This document shows positions 19,377-27,631 of a stretch of 64,000 nt of DNA, piece after piece. The stretch comes from CBDFMG01 sp965221205 [NCBI: bacterium] (GTDB lineage Bacteria; SM23-31), in contig OZ244870.1 in assembly GCA_965221205.1 (NCBI GenBank), positions 310,001-374,000 of the forward strand. Reading direction: 5' to 3'. Position numbers and translations under genes: made by a program. The notes under the pieces were generated by a model. The model saw only the letters and a program-made list of their open reading frames with translations, did not search any database and had not been told where the DNA came from. Numbering within the stretch: position 1 is the stretch's first letter; every line of letters begins with the position of its first letter.

Positions 19377-19500
19377 GACCAATTCCTTCAGTTACGGCCT
19401 CATAGCCGCCATGATATACAAATCGGACAAACACATATGGACTTCAACATCCGGTGATGTTTTGTGAAAACGCTTAAAATTGGTGTAATACCATCTTTTA
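19377..19500 (-). pseudogene. Fragment resembling a response-regulator receiver
   Basis: Just upstream of the HDOD start the minus strand reads RFHKTSPDVEVHMCLSD and, one frame over, GYEAVTEGIGHGIGYS. Together these look like strand 4 to helix 5 of a receiver domain (SPDVxVxxx..AVxEGAxD). The fragment abuts the bioY stop. The assignment rests on a short resemblance only. Confidence 0.3.
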
Positions 19501-19504
19501 GCAC

Positions 19505-20110
19505 TTAATGTGTTAATAAAATATTCGGAACGGCTCTGCGAATTCTGATTGTCAGCCAAGCCCCCACTGCAATCTTAATTATGTCGGAAGGTAAGAATAT
19601 TACAAAACCCATCCACAACACATTAAAGATGTCTCCAAGAAGTGCTTTCGAAGATATAAATAAAAATGTGATGCCAATCGTATATATTACAATCGATCCT
19701 GTTCCGTATATCACAAAATAATAAACAAATTCCAGTTTATCATTTCTCCGCGCTTTTTGATCTGGAGACTGCAACCGTTTTGACAAAACACCCATCACAA
19801 AAGCTGCTATGGGAAATGAAAGGAGATAACCGAATGTCGGATCGAAGATATATCCGATTCCTCCCCCTCCTGCAAAAATAGGCAGTCCAAACAGACCGAC
19901 AGCGAGGTAAAGTACCTGACTGGTAAATGCTCCACCTGGACTCAACAGTCCTGCTGCAAGAAAAACAGACAAGGTTTGCAGTGTGAACGGTACCGGCGGT
20001 ACCGGAATCCTGATTAGCGCTCCGACTGCGGTTAATGCCGCAAAGAGTGCCGCTAAAATTGCCGTGCGAACTGTTTCTCTTGAGTGTAAAATTGGTGTAC
20101 CACGGTCCAC
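19505..20110 (-). CDS. bioY: Biotin transporter substrate-binding protein BioY
   Basis: 201 residues, six predicted membrane helices, an S component of an ECF-type transporter in the inner membrane. Family signatures: ALFAALTAVGALIRIPVPPV, PFTLQTLSVFLAAGLLSP and the helix GYLLSFPIAAFVMG. The GLPIFAGGGGIGYIFDPTFG stretch is the strongly conserved BioY loop. No ecfA/ecfT genes adjoin, so it either works alone, as reported for some BioY proteins, or uses a module encoded elsewhere. It is intact and sits beside the ruined HDOD kinase. Confidence 0.94.
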   Translation of the reverse strand: MDRGTPILHSRETVRTAILAALFAALTAVGALIRIPVPPVPFTLQTLSVFLAAGLLSPGGAFTSQVLYLAVGLFGLPIFAGGGGIGYIFDPTFGYLLSFPIAAFVMGVLSKRLQSPDQKARRNDKLEFVYYFVIYGTGSIVIYTIGITFLFISSKALLGDIFNVLWMGFVIFLPSDIIKIAVGAWLTIRIRRAVPNILLTH

Positions 20111-20289
20111 AGAGAGTATTGAGATAAGTTATTGGTGTTAGTTGTGCGCGAATTACTATGTACAGGAGAGAACACCGGATACAAGGTTCGATTGTAATCG
20201 GGTTAAAAAATATAAAGGAATTCTCTTATATGCAATAAAATTTTAGGTACTTAGGTTATTTTCTGATCACGTGTTACAGTATACTTGGA
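20111..20289. other. Intergenic region before the transposase ruin
   Basis: About 180 AT-rich bases. The left end of the insertion sequence should lie here, but I could not find a clear terminal inverted repeat or target duplication by eye. Confidence 0.3.
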
Positions 20290-20976
20290 ATGGAAGAAAA
20301 AGTCACTAGATTGATTGTTGGTACATCATGTCCCTTTTGTTCTGGGGATCGTCTGTACCGTTTGCGTGCTAATCGTTTTACAGGTACTCGATGTTCTTGT
20401 AAAGAGAGCCCGAAGCGGTTCAAGGACGATTTTGCTCTACTGCATTATGTTTCTTTGGAGATACCTGCCAATAAAGCTGCCAGGGGTCTTAGTTTTTGCT
20501 CCACGACGGTGCGAGGCACATAGATGCTTTATCGACAGGAGATTTATAATTTTTTGTGTCAGGAATTGAGAAGACTTTCCGACGAGATAGAATGTGATGC
20601 AAGCTGCTTTGGTGAGAAACGTACGGGAACCAAAGGTTTTCGGCATGGTGGAACGTCACGGGAAGATATTTACTACGATGTGACTGCTGCCTGATGAACG
20701 AGATCAGGGACACCGCTGCGAAAGGGAGCGTCTTCTCCACTGCTACGTTCCGTTCGTATACATCGCTGAAGTTTTTTGGTAAACAGCGTACGGTCGATCA
20801 TAACACATAGTGCATCTCGGGACGTCGTCATAGTAACAGCCTTGAGGGGTTCTGGTCATGTGTACAAGAAAGACGCTTACAGTACCATGGTGTCAGCAAA
20901 AATCATTGCCTGGTATACCGCAAGGAAATGGAATGGAGATACAATTACAGAAACCAAAATTTATACCATCCTTTAA
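20290..20976 (+). mobile_element. IS1595-like (ISXO2-type) transposase remnant
   Basis: The plus strand from ATG 20290 reads VGTSCPFCSGDRLYRLRANR and a Cys pair, a transposase zinc ribbon, then KRFKDDFALLHYVSLEIPAN. Further on in another frame come RLSDEIECDASCFGEKRTGTKGF, shaped like the DDE-domain opening (E-x-D-E-x-x-F-G-x-x-R-x-G-x-x-G) of IS1595 transposases. Several frameshifts and stops separate the parts, and the final 65 residues (from 20776) are only loosely transposase-like. No intact terminal repeats were identified. An old, inactive copy. Confidence 0.6.
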
Positions 20977-20997
20977 TCAAAATTCACGTTAGTCCGC

Positions 20998-21330
20998 TTT
21001 TGACCTAATTATCAAAAAGTATTATAACTATCCCGACCAACTCGAATTGGCACTTGCGTCTTATAACGCCGGAAGAACGCGTGTGTTTACAAAATGGATG
21101 CCTACATGGGGGGAAACAGCTGGAATGATATCAACAACGGATTGATACAGAGCGGCGGTTCCTTTAAAGAGACGCGAAATTATGTCGGATCATCGGATCA
21201 GTAGTGTCGCTTACCCGCCTTCTTGTGTCGGGCCATTGGAACGGCCAAACCAAAATATTCTGGAGCAATTACAAATCTCAGGTTAGAAATGCTTCTGTAA
21301 CTATGGACTACGGGGTTACATCCTAACAGT
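20998..21330 (+). pseudogene. C-terminal fragment of a lytic transglycosylase
   Basis: Plus-strand reading gives KKYYNYPDQLELALASYNAG followed by RTRV, the hallmark end of the SLT catalytic fold, then after frameshifts GGSFKETRNYVG, the conserved ETR-x-YV that closes the domain. The N-terminal part with the catalytic Glu is missing and lies next to the transposase remnant, so insertion or deletion probably destroyed the gene. Such enzymes cleave periplasmic peptidoglycan. Confidence 0.6.
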
Positions 21331-21360
21331 GGCTCTGGTACCTTCCCGTAAATGTTCTTC

Positions 21361-21921
21361 CTATTCAACAACAGTAAATGAACCGATCATATCGTTGAGT
21401 GTATCGCGGTACCGGTCATAATATTCTATCGGTGCAAGTGCGTTAAGATGGTAGAGCATATCATTCTCGATCGTATAGACCGTCCTCATACGGTATGTTG
21501 AATCCTCCATGTCGAATGAAATGGTGAAATCACCGAACGTCACACCGTCAATTAAAATTGTTTTACGGGATTCCAATTTAAATTCCTGAAAGAGTTTCGT
21601 ATAGCTCACCAGAAGATCATTTGTATATTGTTCTACTGTTTCCTCACCCGCATCTGATATAATCACACTCAAAGATGGCTCTAATATGTCTTCTTTTTCA
21701 CGTGGACCGTTGAACACTCGGTAATTTCTTCCTTCCTCGTCAGAACGCATACCGTCGCTCCAGTCTCCCGGTTTCAATATTGAATATCCAAATTCTTTAT
21801 CGAGATAGCGGTCATATAGCTTAATAAATTGTTTATCCTGAGAATATGAACTCGGAGCGGGAAAGAGTAGTACACAGGAAAGAATCGACAGTTTAAACAC
21901 GCTCAATGTGTTCATTTTCAT
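21361..21921 (-). CDS. Secreted protein with a DcrB/PsbP-like fold
   Basis: 186 residues. A signal peptide spans about residues 8-28 (SILSCVLLFPAPSSYSQ). The mature part opens YLDKEFGYSILKPGDW, the usual way DcrB/PsbP/Mog1-like proteins present their first strand (x-GYSIxxPxxW), and ends YRDTLNDMIGSFTVVE, again typical (xxxIxxSFxxx). This fold is common in envelope proteins with no fixed function. It is intact, with its own start; a modest ribosome-binding site (GGAG) precedes ATG. Confidence 0.6.
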   Translation of the reverse strand: MKMNTLSVFKLSILSCVLLFPAPSSYSQDKQFIKLYDRYLDKEFGYSILKPGDWSDGMRSDEEGRNYRVFNGPREKEDILEPSLSVIISDAGEETVEQYTNDLLVSYTKLFQEFKLESRKTILIDGVTFGDFTISFDMEDSTYRMRTVYTIENDMLYHLNALAPIEYYDRYRDTLNDMIGSFTVVE

Positions 21922-22050
21922 AGTTCGTAACTCCTAACAAAACGGTGACAGAAATTTCAGTATACACATTCTACCCTAAATGTCGGCAGATAGTTTCAAT
22001 ATCTTTATAGAAATGCGCTGAAAATTAGAATTTTGTACCGATTTCGGTCT

Positions 22051-22944
22051 TTAAATGTCGGAGTCGTCTTGCTCCACCCGGGTGATTTTGAAGTAGTGGA
22101 TAAAACAGGCTGTGAAAATCAAGAGCGAGAGTACGAACAAAACGGATGATACCGGGATTGCTTCTGAAGGATTTGTTTGAATGTTTTCGCTAATATTCAC
22201 GGCAATGAGCGACATGCCGTTGTTCATCCCGTGAATGACCATGGTCGGCAGAATTGAATTGCTTCTCCAACTCATAATTCCGAGGAAAATTGAGAGTATG
22301 AGTATAGGAAGCAGGCTAAACGGATGCAGAATAGTAAAAAGAAAAGCAGTTAGAAAGATTGCCCATCCTCTTGACAATCTGTTTTCGAAGGCTTGCTGTA
22401 GTAAGCCTCTGAACAACATTTCCTCGCAGACAGCAGCAAAAATGACCACCGCAAAGACGGTCGAAAAGAACCGGTAAATTGAATTGATCTGAAGTGTTTC
22501 GAGCAATCCAATCTCAAATTCTGATCTTATTGTAGTAAGCCAGTCAAACTGATGGAGCGATTGGAGAAAGCCCTGCAGCCAGTTTTCGAAAGCATTGATG
22601 ATAAAAATCAGAGAAAAACCGATCATAAGTGTCAGTAGCATTTGCCGCCCGGTCACAGAGTTGATCCGGAAAATTGTTTTAAATGAATATCCTTTGATTT
22701 TCCCGAATGCAACCGCAGGTAGAATTATAAATGCTTCAGAGAGAAGCATATTATTCGGACCGAGATCAAATACTCTGCCCAGTACAAAAAACAGAATCGT
22801 AATTAAGAATATAAACGCAACAGTTAGAAACAGGACAAGAAATGTCTCTTTCATCGATGGTATTGTTTTGACTTCATCCGGCACTAAAGATTCCCGGTCG
22901 GGATTATCCGGTTCAACTGAGCTTGTCACGGATGTGCCTTTCAT
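22051..22944 (-). CDS. CPBP-family intramembrane metalloprotease (CAAX protease-like)
   Basis: 297 residues with about seven to eight membrane segments. The family motifs are complete: AAVCEEMLFRGLLQQAFENR (EExxxR), FTILHPF (His) and VIHGMNNGMSLI (HxxxN). Members are inner-membrane glutamyl proteases linked to prenyl-protein processing, bacteriocin immunity or regulated proteolysis. The start ATG 22944 overlaps the stop of the upstream rRNA methyltransferase gene (four bases), indicating coupling. The specific substrate is unknown. Confidence 0.9.
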   Translation of the reverse strand: MKGTSVTSSVEPDNPDRESLVPDEVKTIPSMKETFLVLFLTVAFIFLITILFFVLGRVFDLGPNNMLLSEAFIILPAVAFGKIKGYSFKTIFRINSVTGRQMLLTLMIGFSLIFIINAFENWLQGFLQSLHQFDWLTTIRSEFEIGLLETLQINSIYRFFSTVFAVVIFAAVCEEMLFRGLLQQAFENRLSRGWAIFLTAFLFTILHPFSLLPILILSIFLGIMSWRSNSILPTMVIHGMNNGMSLIAVNISENIQTNPSEAIPVSSVLFVLSLLIFTACFIHYFKITRVEQDDSDI

Positions 22945-23705
22945 GTGCTGAACTGATACATTAGAATGCTGCCGCTAACCGCGGCATTGAGTGATTCCGC
23001 TTTGCCGCTGCCGGGTACGGTTATTAGTGAATCACACAGGTTTGTGACATCCTCGGATAGACCGTCCGATTCGTTGCCGATAACGAGTGCAAATCTGTCA
23101 GGTATATCCGTTTTCTTTGATTCGTTATCGTGCGAAGTTGCCCCCAGAATAATAAACCCAACCTTTCTAAGCGATGTCAACGTTTCCTGCAGTGGACACT
23201 GATCCCAAACCGGAATGTGAAATATTGCTCCCATCGAAGATCGAATCACTTTTCCGTTTGTGATCTCAACACATCCTGTTCCGCACACAACTCCGTCCCA
23301 TCCGAACCAGGATGCGCTGCGTATCAGAGTTCCGATGTTTCCCGGATCGGCAATACTGTCAAACACAATATACCGTTTATGCCGCTTCTCTGAACCGAGA
23401 TCATGCTGTGGTTTTCCGAACGGTACAAGTCCGATCACTCCCTGGGGTGCATCAACCTCTGATAGTGATTTAAGAGAATCAAAAGGAGACGTGAATGAAG
23501 TGTAAACGTTGGGATGATTAATGATATGCCGGAATTGTTTTCCTGTTCCTCTGGCATACACAAGTGTTTCAATGGGAAAATTGTTGTTGAGGGCCTCGAG
23601 ACACAGCTTTCCTCCCCCAACAAGACATTGGCCATCGGCTATTCTGTGCTTTTTGTGGAGATATCTGCGAAGAAATTTCAGTCTATTTTTTGTGAGAGTT
23701 TCCAC
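22941..23705 (-). CDS. SpoU/TrmH-family RNA 2'-O-methyltransferase
   Basis: About 250 residues. KNRLKFLRRYLHKKHRIADG is the usual N-terminal substrate-binding opening. The knotted SAM domain has motif 1 DPGNIGTLIRSASWFG, motif 2 ALVIGNESDGLS and motif 3 VPGSGKAESLNAAVSGSIL. The frame extends to ATG 23813, but that overlaps the PTS gene and adds unrelated residues; GTG 23705 fits homologue length better although no clear ribosome-binding site is seen. It probably modifies 23S rRNA or tRNA. It is coupled by overlap to the CPBP protease gene downstream. Confidence 0.88.
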   Translation of the reverse strand: METLTKNRLKFLRRYLHKKHRIADGQCLVGGGKLCLEALNNNFPIETLVYARGTGKQFRHIINHPNVYTSFTSPFDSLKSLSEVDAPQGVIGLVPFGKPQHDLGSEKRHKRYIVFDSIADPGNIGTLIRSASWFGWDGVVCGTGCVEITNGKVIRSSMGAIFHIPVWDQCPLQETLTSLRKVGFIILGATSHDNESKKTDIPDRFALVIGNESDGLSEDVTNLCDSLITVPGSGKAESLNAAVSGSILMYQFST

Positions 23706-23787
23706 TAATAAAGTTTCATTTTGTATGCATCTGAATGTATCAAAAATTTGGTAAAACAGAATTTTGTTCAATGATCTCAAAAATATT

Positions 23788-24258
23788 TCACATCGAAAGA
23801 ATATTCTGTTCACTTTCTGAAATCAGGGAAAGCGCTTCCCGCGGACTCATACACCCGATTAATTTTGTACGAAACGATTCCTGATTCAAGAGACGGGAAA
23901 TTAAACTCAGATAGCGCAAATGCGGACCGGATGGCCCTTCCGGCGCTGAAATAAGTATGAACAAATAAACTGCCTCCCCATCAAGCGCTTCGAATTCGAC
24001 ACCGTCGGGAGCGATTCCAAGAACAGCAGCGATATCTTTTACACCATTCGATTTGCCATGAGGTATGGCAACACCATGGCCGATTCCGGTGCTCATCGAT
24101 TGTTCACGCGCTACCACTGCGTTAAGTACAATTTTTCCATCGACTGAAGGGTTTGACGCTGTTAGAACTTCGACAAGTTCTACAATGATTTCACCCTTTG
24201 TCGTGCTTTTGAGTGGGATTTTAATATTTTCTGCAGGTAGAATATCGGCAATCTTCAT
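23788..24258 (-). CDS. PTS EIIA-2 (PtsN/fructose-type) domain protein
   Basis: 156 residues from ATG 24258 (a TTG precedes it). It is a single EIIA-2 domain: active-site segment STGIGHGVAIPHGKS with the phosphorylated His, and LFILISAPEGPSGPHLRYLS with the second His. Stand-alone domains of this kind, like PtsN, usually regulate rather than transport sugar. No EIIB/EIIC or HPr/EI gene is nearby. It starts close to the RNA methyltransferase and may be co-transcribed with it. Confidence 0.9.
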   Translation of the reverse strand: MKIADILPAENIKIPLKSTTKGEIIVELVEVLTASNPSVDGKIVLNAVVAREQSMSTGIGHGVAIPHGKSNGVKDIAAVLGIAPDGVEFEALDGEAVYLFILISAPEGPSGPHLRYLSLISRLLNQESFRTKLIGCMSPREALSLISESEQNILSM

Positions 24259-24308
24259 CAAAAACTCTTGAGTGGAAATTTGCTAACCTTCGTAAATTCA
24301 TGAAGGTG

Positions 24309-24338
24309 TTGACAAAGAAGAATATATGAAACTATAAT
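24309..24338 (+). promoter_or_regulatory. Consensus sigma-70-type promoter pointing into an antisense region
   Basis: TTGACA at 24309, 18 bases spacing, TATAAT at 24333-24338: both boxes perfect. It faces right, toward the 3' end of the NamZ gene, which lies on the opposite strand; there is no plus-strand gene until 25963. It may make an antisense or small RNA, or be an accident of AT-rich sequence. Confidence 0.4.
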
Positions 24339-24362
24339 AATCAAAAACGTGATAAAATCAAC

Positions 24363-25670
24363 TTAGTAGAGTAAATAGTTCTGTCTGATCCGTTTGAATT
24401 TATTGAGCGATTCCTGATATGCATCGATAATAACATCCGCCGGTACTCCCGCTTTCAGACGACTGAAAATCATATTGGTGCCGGTAGCACGGTTGAATCC
24501 TGAAGCATGATCTTCGGGAAAAATTTCCTGTTCCGGATAAAGGTCGCCGATTGCATCGAGAATGTGGATACCCGCTGCAAAAGGGTTGAAGAGGCGCTGG
24601 TCTGTAATATGTAGCTCAACTCCTCCAATGTGCTGTCCCTTGAAAATTCCGTAAAATTGCTGCCAATACATCGGTCTGAATATAATACCCGGAATTTTGC
24701 GGCTGTTGAGTTTCTGTGCAAGACTATGTGCATTGATCCATGGTGCCCCGACTAGCCGAAATGGAATAGTATAACCAACACCTACCGACAGAGTCCCCAA
24801 TTCGCCGATGCTTCCCGTTGCGGCATAGTACGATGCGGTATCCAAATCGGGTATGTGGGGAGAAGTTGGTACCCAGCCCAGTCCCGTGTCTCGGAATACC
24901 ATTGTGCGGCGCCACCCTTTCATCGGAATTACCCGCAGTTCTATTCCAATCCCGAATTCCCGGTTAAACATCCAGGCGAGTTCTCCTGCTGTCATACCGT
25001 GAACATATGGTATGGGATAAAGTCCGATAAACGATTTGAAATCCGGATCAAGGACATTTCCTTCTACAAGTTCGCCACCAAGGGGATTTGGGCGGTCAAG
25101 AACGATAAATTCAATCTCAGCGTCCCGTGCAGCTTCCATTGCAAGTGCCATTGTATAAATATAAGTGTAGGGACGGACACCAATGTCCTGCATATCAAAG
25201 ATCAACACATCGATATCGGTAAGCATTTCCGGTGTCGGTTTTCTGGTTGCACCGTACAGGCTGTAAACCGGCAGCCCGGTAAGTTTGTCCCTGTATTGCG
25301 CGACCGGCTCCCCTGCAGGAATATCGCCACGGATACCATGTTCGGGAGCAAACAGCGCAGTCAAAAGAACAGCTTCATGTTGAAAAAGAATATCGGTAGT
25401 AGACTTGAAATTGTGGTTCACACCACTCTGATTGGTTATCAAACCAACTCGTTTACCGGCCAGATGACCGATTTCACGGTTCAGTAATACATCGATACCG
25501 AGTTCAATTGACCCGTCCGTCCAGACTGGAGGCGCAGTATCTACAGGCACTGAATCAGGTTTACTACGGACAAATCCTCCGATTGTTGAACAGTTGATAA
25601 AGAAAACAAACAGAAGAAGTATAAAGGTTGTTCGAGCTATTGTTGTGTGTAGAATTTGGACAGAATTCAT
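24363..25670 (-). CDS. namZ: DUF1343 lipoprotein, exo-beta-N-acetylmuramidase (NamZ) family
   Basis: 435 residues. The N-terminus is a lipoprotein signal with Cys about 27 residues in (LFVFFINCSTIGG). The family core follows: GLITNQSGVNHNFKSTTDIL, LFAPEHGIRG (Glu-His pair), VYSLYGATRKPTPEML, FDMQDIGVRPYTYIYTM and LDRPNPLGG. NamZ of Bacillus subtilis releases MurNAc from peptidoglycan fragments, so a role in wall recycling is likely but inferred. It lies alone on the minus strand, with a plus-strand gene block beginning 290 bases to the right. Confidence 0.9.
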   Translation of the reverse strand: MNSVQILHTTIARTTFILLLFVFFINCSTIGGFVRSKPDSVPVDTAPPVWTDGSIELGIDVLLNREIGHLAGKRVGLITNQSGVNHNFKSTTDILFQHEAVLLTALFAPEHGIRGDIPAGEPVAQYRDKLTGLPVYSLYGATRKPTPEMLTDIDVLIFDMQDIGVRPYTYIYTMALAMEAARDAEIEFIVLDRPNPLGGELVEGNVLDPDFKSFIGLYPIPYVHGMTAGELAWMFNREFGIGIELRVIPMKGWRRTMVFRDTGLGWVPTSPHIPDLDTASYYAATGSIGELGTLSVGVGYTIPFRLVGAPWINAHSLAQKLNSRKIPGIIFRPMYWQQFYGIFKGQHIGGVELHITDQRLFNPFAAGIHILDAIGDLYPEQEIFPEDHASGFNRATGTNMIFSRLKAGVPADVIIDAYQESLNKFKRIRQNYLLY

Positions 25671-25962
25671 AAATGTGATGGTTTTTGATTAATTTTGCAT
25701 CGAATGTAGATTTTTTTTAGGATAATTGCAAATGGAAAGTGCGGTAAACCGTTTAAGTTCTCATCTTGTAATGAAGAAGATTTTCAACATACTTGTGTAA
25801 GGTTGCTTCATGAAATTAAAAATTAAAATCAAATTTATATATGATCAGTGAGATAAAATTGCTACCCCTATTGTTCTATGAGCATAAGAATTGAAAATAT
25901 TTCTTTAATTAAATCATGGAAATGCGTATATTATTATGCTTAAATCAAAGTAATGATCTTCT

Positions 25963-26880
25963 ATGGTAACCAAAAAAGCACTTGAACGGCTTGAACAATT
26001 AAATCGCAATTCTCTAAAGCATCCACCAAAGATTGAAAGAAAAAATTATCAGCAATCCCATGATATTCATTCATCGGAAACAGTAGGTGAGCCTGCCATT
26101 GAAATTCGCAAAAAGAGTGCACAATATATTGCATTAGAAGAAATTGCTCTCGGTACCGTCACACAGACGGATTCAGGAGATTTTCTTCTCATTAAACATT
26201 GGTTATCGGATTGTATTGATTATGCGCAAAAAATAATCAAGTCATTTCCGGCAGCGCTGAAATCGTATCCCGTTGCTCCATCACAATCGCAGCATACACA
26301 GTCTGTGTCATATCTTGCTACCGTACATCCTTCCAGGATACTGTTTCTCGATATTGAAACATGCGGATTATCGTCTTCACCGCTCTTTCTTATTGGATGT
26401 GCTTATTTTACGGGTGAGAATTTTGCGTTTTTGCAGCTTTTTGCGCGCCATCTGCAGGAAGAACGTCCACTTCTGTCGTTTTTTGCATCTTTGCTTTCAC
26501 AGTACGATTTGTTTGTTACGTTCAATGGAAAATCGTTCGATCTGCCGTTTATTCTGGGACGGGGAAAAGAAAATCGTGTTCCGATTCGCTCTGATATAGC
26601 TCATCTTGATCTGTTATTCGAAGTTAGGAGGTTCTACCGGTCGCAAATGCCTAACTGTAAACTACAAACATTTGAAAAATATATTTTAAAGAGAAAAAGG
26701 TCGGGTGATATTTCGGGCAGCGACATCCCGCAGGTATACAGAGAGTTTGTTCAAACCGGAAATGCGGCTGACATCAAGCGTATACTCCACCATAATATTC
26801 TCGACATCGTAACAATGATCGATATGATTCAGACCATTTCAGATAGTGGACACATTACAAAGGACGCTGTACAGGATTAG
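25963..26880 (+). CDS. RNase H-like exonuclease domain protein (YprB family)
   Basis: 305 residues. The first 110 are charged and variable; then RILFLDIETCGLSSSPLFLI gives the first acidic motif (DIET), YDLFVTFNGKSFDLPFIL the second (FNGKxFD) and HHNILDIVTMIDMI the last (N-x-x-D). This is the DEDD exonuclease pattern of YprB-like proteins. In-vivo substrates are unknown. It heads a plus-strand set with the acyltransferase and lpxK; the gap to the next gene is 26 bases, so it is probably in one operon. Confidence 0.85.
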   Translation: MVTKKALERLEQLNRNSLKHPPKIERKNYQQSHDIHSSETVGEPAIEIRKKSAQYIALEEIALGTVTQTDSGDFLLIKHWLSDCIDYAQKIIKSFPAALKSYPVAPSQSQHTQSVSYLATVHPSRILFLDIETCGLSSSPLFLIGCAYFTGENFAFLQLFARHLQEERPLLSFFASLLSQYDLFVTFNGKSFDLPFILGRGKENRVPIRSDIAHLDLLFEVRRFYRSQMPNCKLQTFEKYILKRKRSGDISGSDIPQVYREFVQTGNAADIKRILHHNILDIVTMIDMIQTISDSGHITKDAVQD

Positions 26881-26906
26881 TTCAGAATTGCATCGTTTGG
26901 AATGTT

Positions 26907-27629
26907 ATGAACGAACAACAGAAAATATCATTGAAACGTCGGTTTTATTTATGGTTGGGGGCGCATGTTGGCGGGTTGTTTATACGGTTATTGAAAATAA
27001 CAGTTAGTCTCAAAACGATCGGCGAAGAACACCGGGAAAAATTAATGGCCGATGGTGGCAGATACATTATGGTCTTCTGGCACGGTAATATGATAATCCC
27101 GATGATGCGGCACATTAATGAAGGGATCATTGTCCTCGTTAGTGAACACGGGGACGGTGAAATCATTGCTCATATTCTCAAGAGTCTCGGTTACGGACTG
27201 GTACGTGGGTCAACAACACGGGGCGGTGCACGTGCAATAGTCGAAATGTCCCGACTGTTTCAATCCCAGGCCCAGATAGCAATAACTCCCGATGGCCCGA
27301 AAGGACCCTACCGGGAGATGAAAATAGGTGCCGTAGCACTTGCACACCGTACTGGTGTGCCAATACTGCCTGTTTCGGTTTGTACGAGCAGGCCGAAATT
27401 TCTAAGAAGTTGGGATAAATTCCTTTTTGTGAAGCCGTTTGTACGGTGTGTTATGATTTATGGTGAGCCGATTCGTATCGATCAGGAGTTTACAAATGAC
27501 GAATTAGATGATAAACAGCTTCTTGTTGAGCAGGAACTCTACCGGCTCGATGCTGCGGCAGAGTCATTTTTCACAACAAGAAACAATGAAGAGAATGATG
27601 TGACAAAGGATACACATTTAAGAAAGTAA
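26907..27629 (+). CDS. DUF374 lysophospholipid-type acyltransferase
   Basis: 240 residues. GGRYIMVFWHGNMIIPM has the acyltransferase HxxxxP-type motif, VSEHGDGEIIAHILKSLGYG the next block and AITPDGPKGPYREMKIGAVA the conserved DGPKGP. DUF374 proteins are relatives of LpxL/PlsC acyltransferases, and in Gram-negatives they usually sit beside lpxK or kdtA, as here. An acyl transfer in lipid A or phospholipid assembly at the inner membrane is inferred. lpxK starts two bases after its stop. Confidence 0.92.
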   Translation: MNEQQKISLKRRFYLWLGAHVGGLFIRLLKITVSLKTIGEEHREKLMADGGRYIMVFWHGNMIIPMMRHINEGIIVLVSEHGDGEIIAHILKSLGYGLVRGSTTRGGARAIVEMSRLFQSQAQIAITPDGPKGPYREMKIGAVALAHRTGVPILPVSVCTSRPKFLRSWDKFLFVKPFVRCVMIYGEPIRIDQEFTNDELDDKQLLVEQELYRLDAAAESFFTTRNNEENDVTKDTHLRK

Positions 27630-27631
27630 GC

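Noticed and set aside
20111-20289. Terminal inverted repeat of the insertion sequence
   Set aside because: No convincing matching arm was found near 20990; the ends are too decayed to call.
22941-23813. Longer start (ATG 23813) for the RNA methyltransferase
   Set aside because: It would overlap the PTS gene and adds residues unlike the family; GTG 23705 preferred, though unproven.
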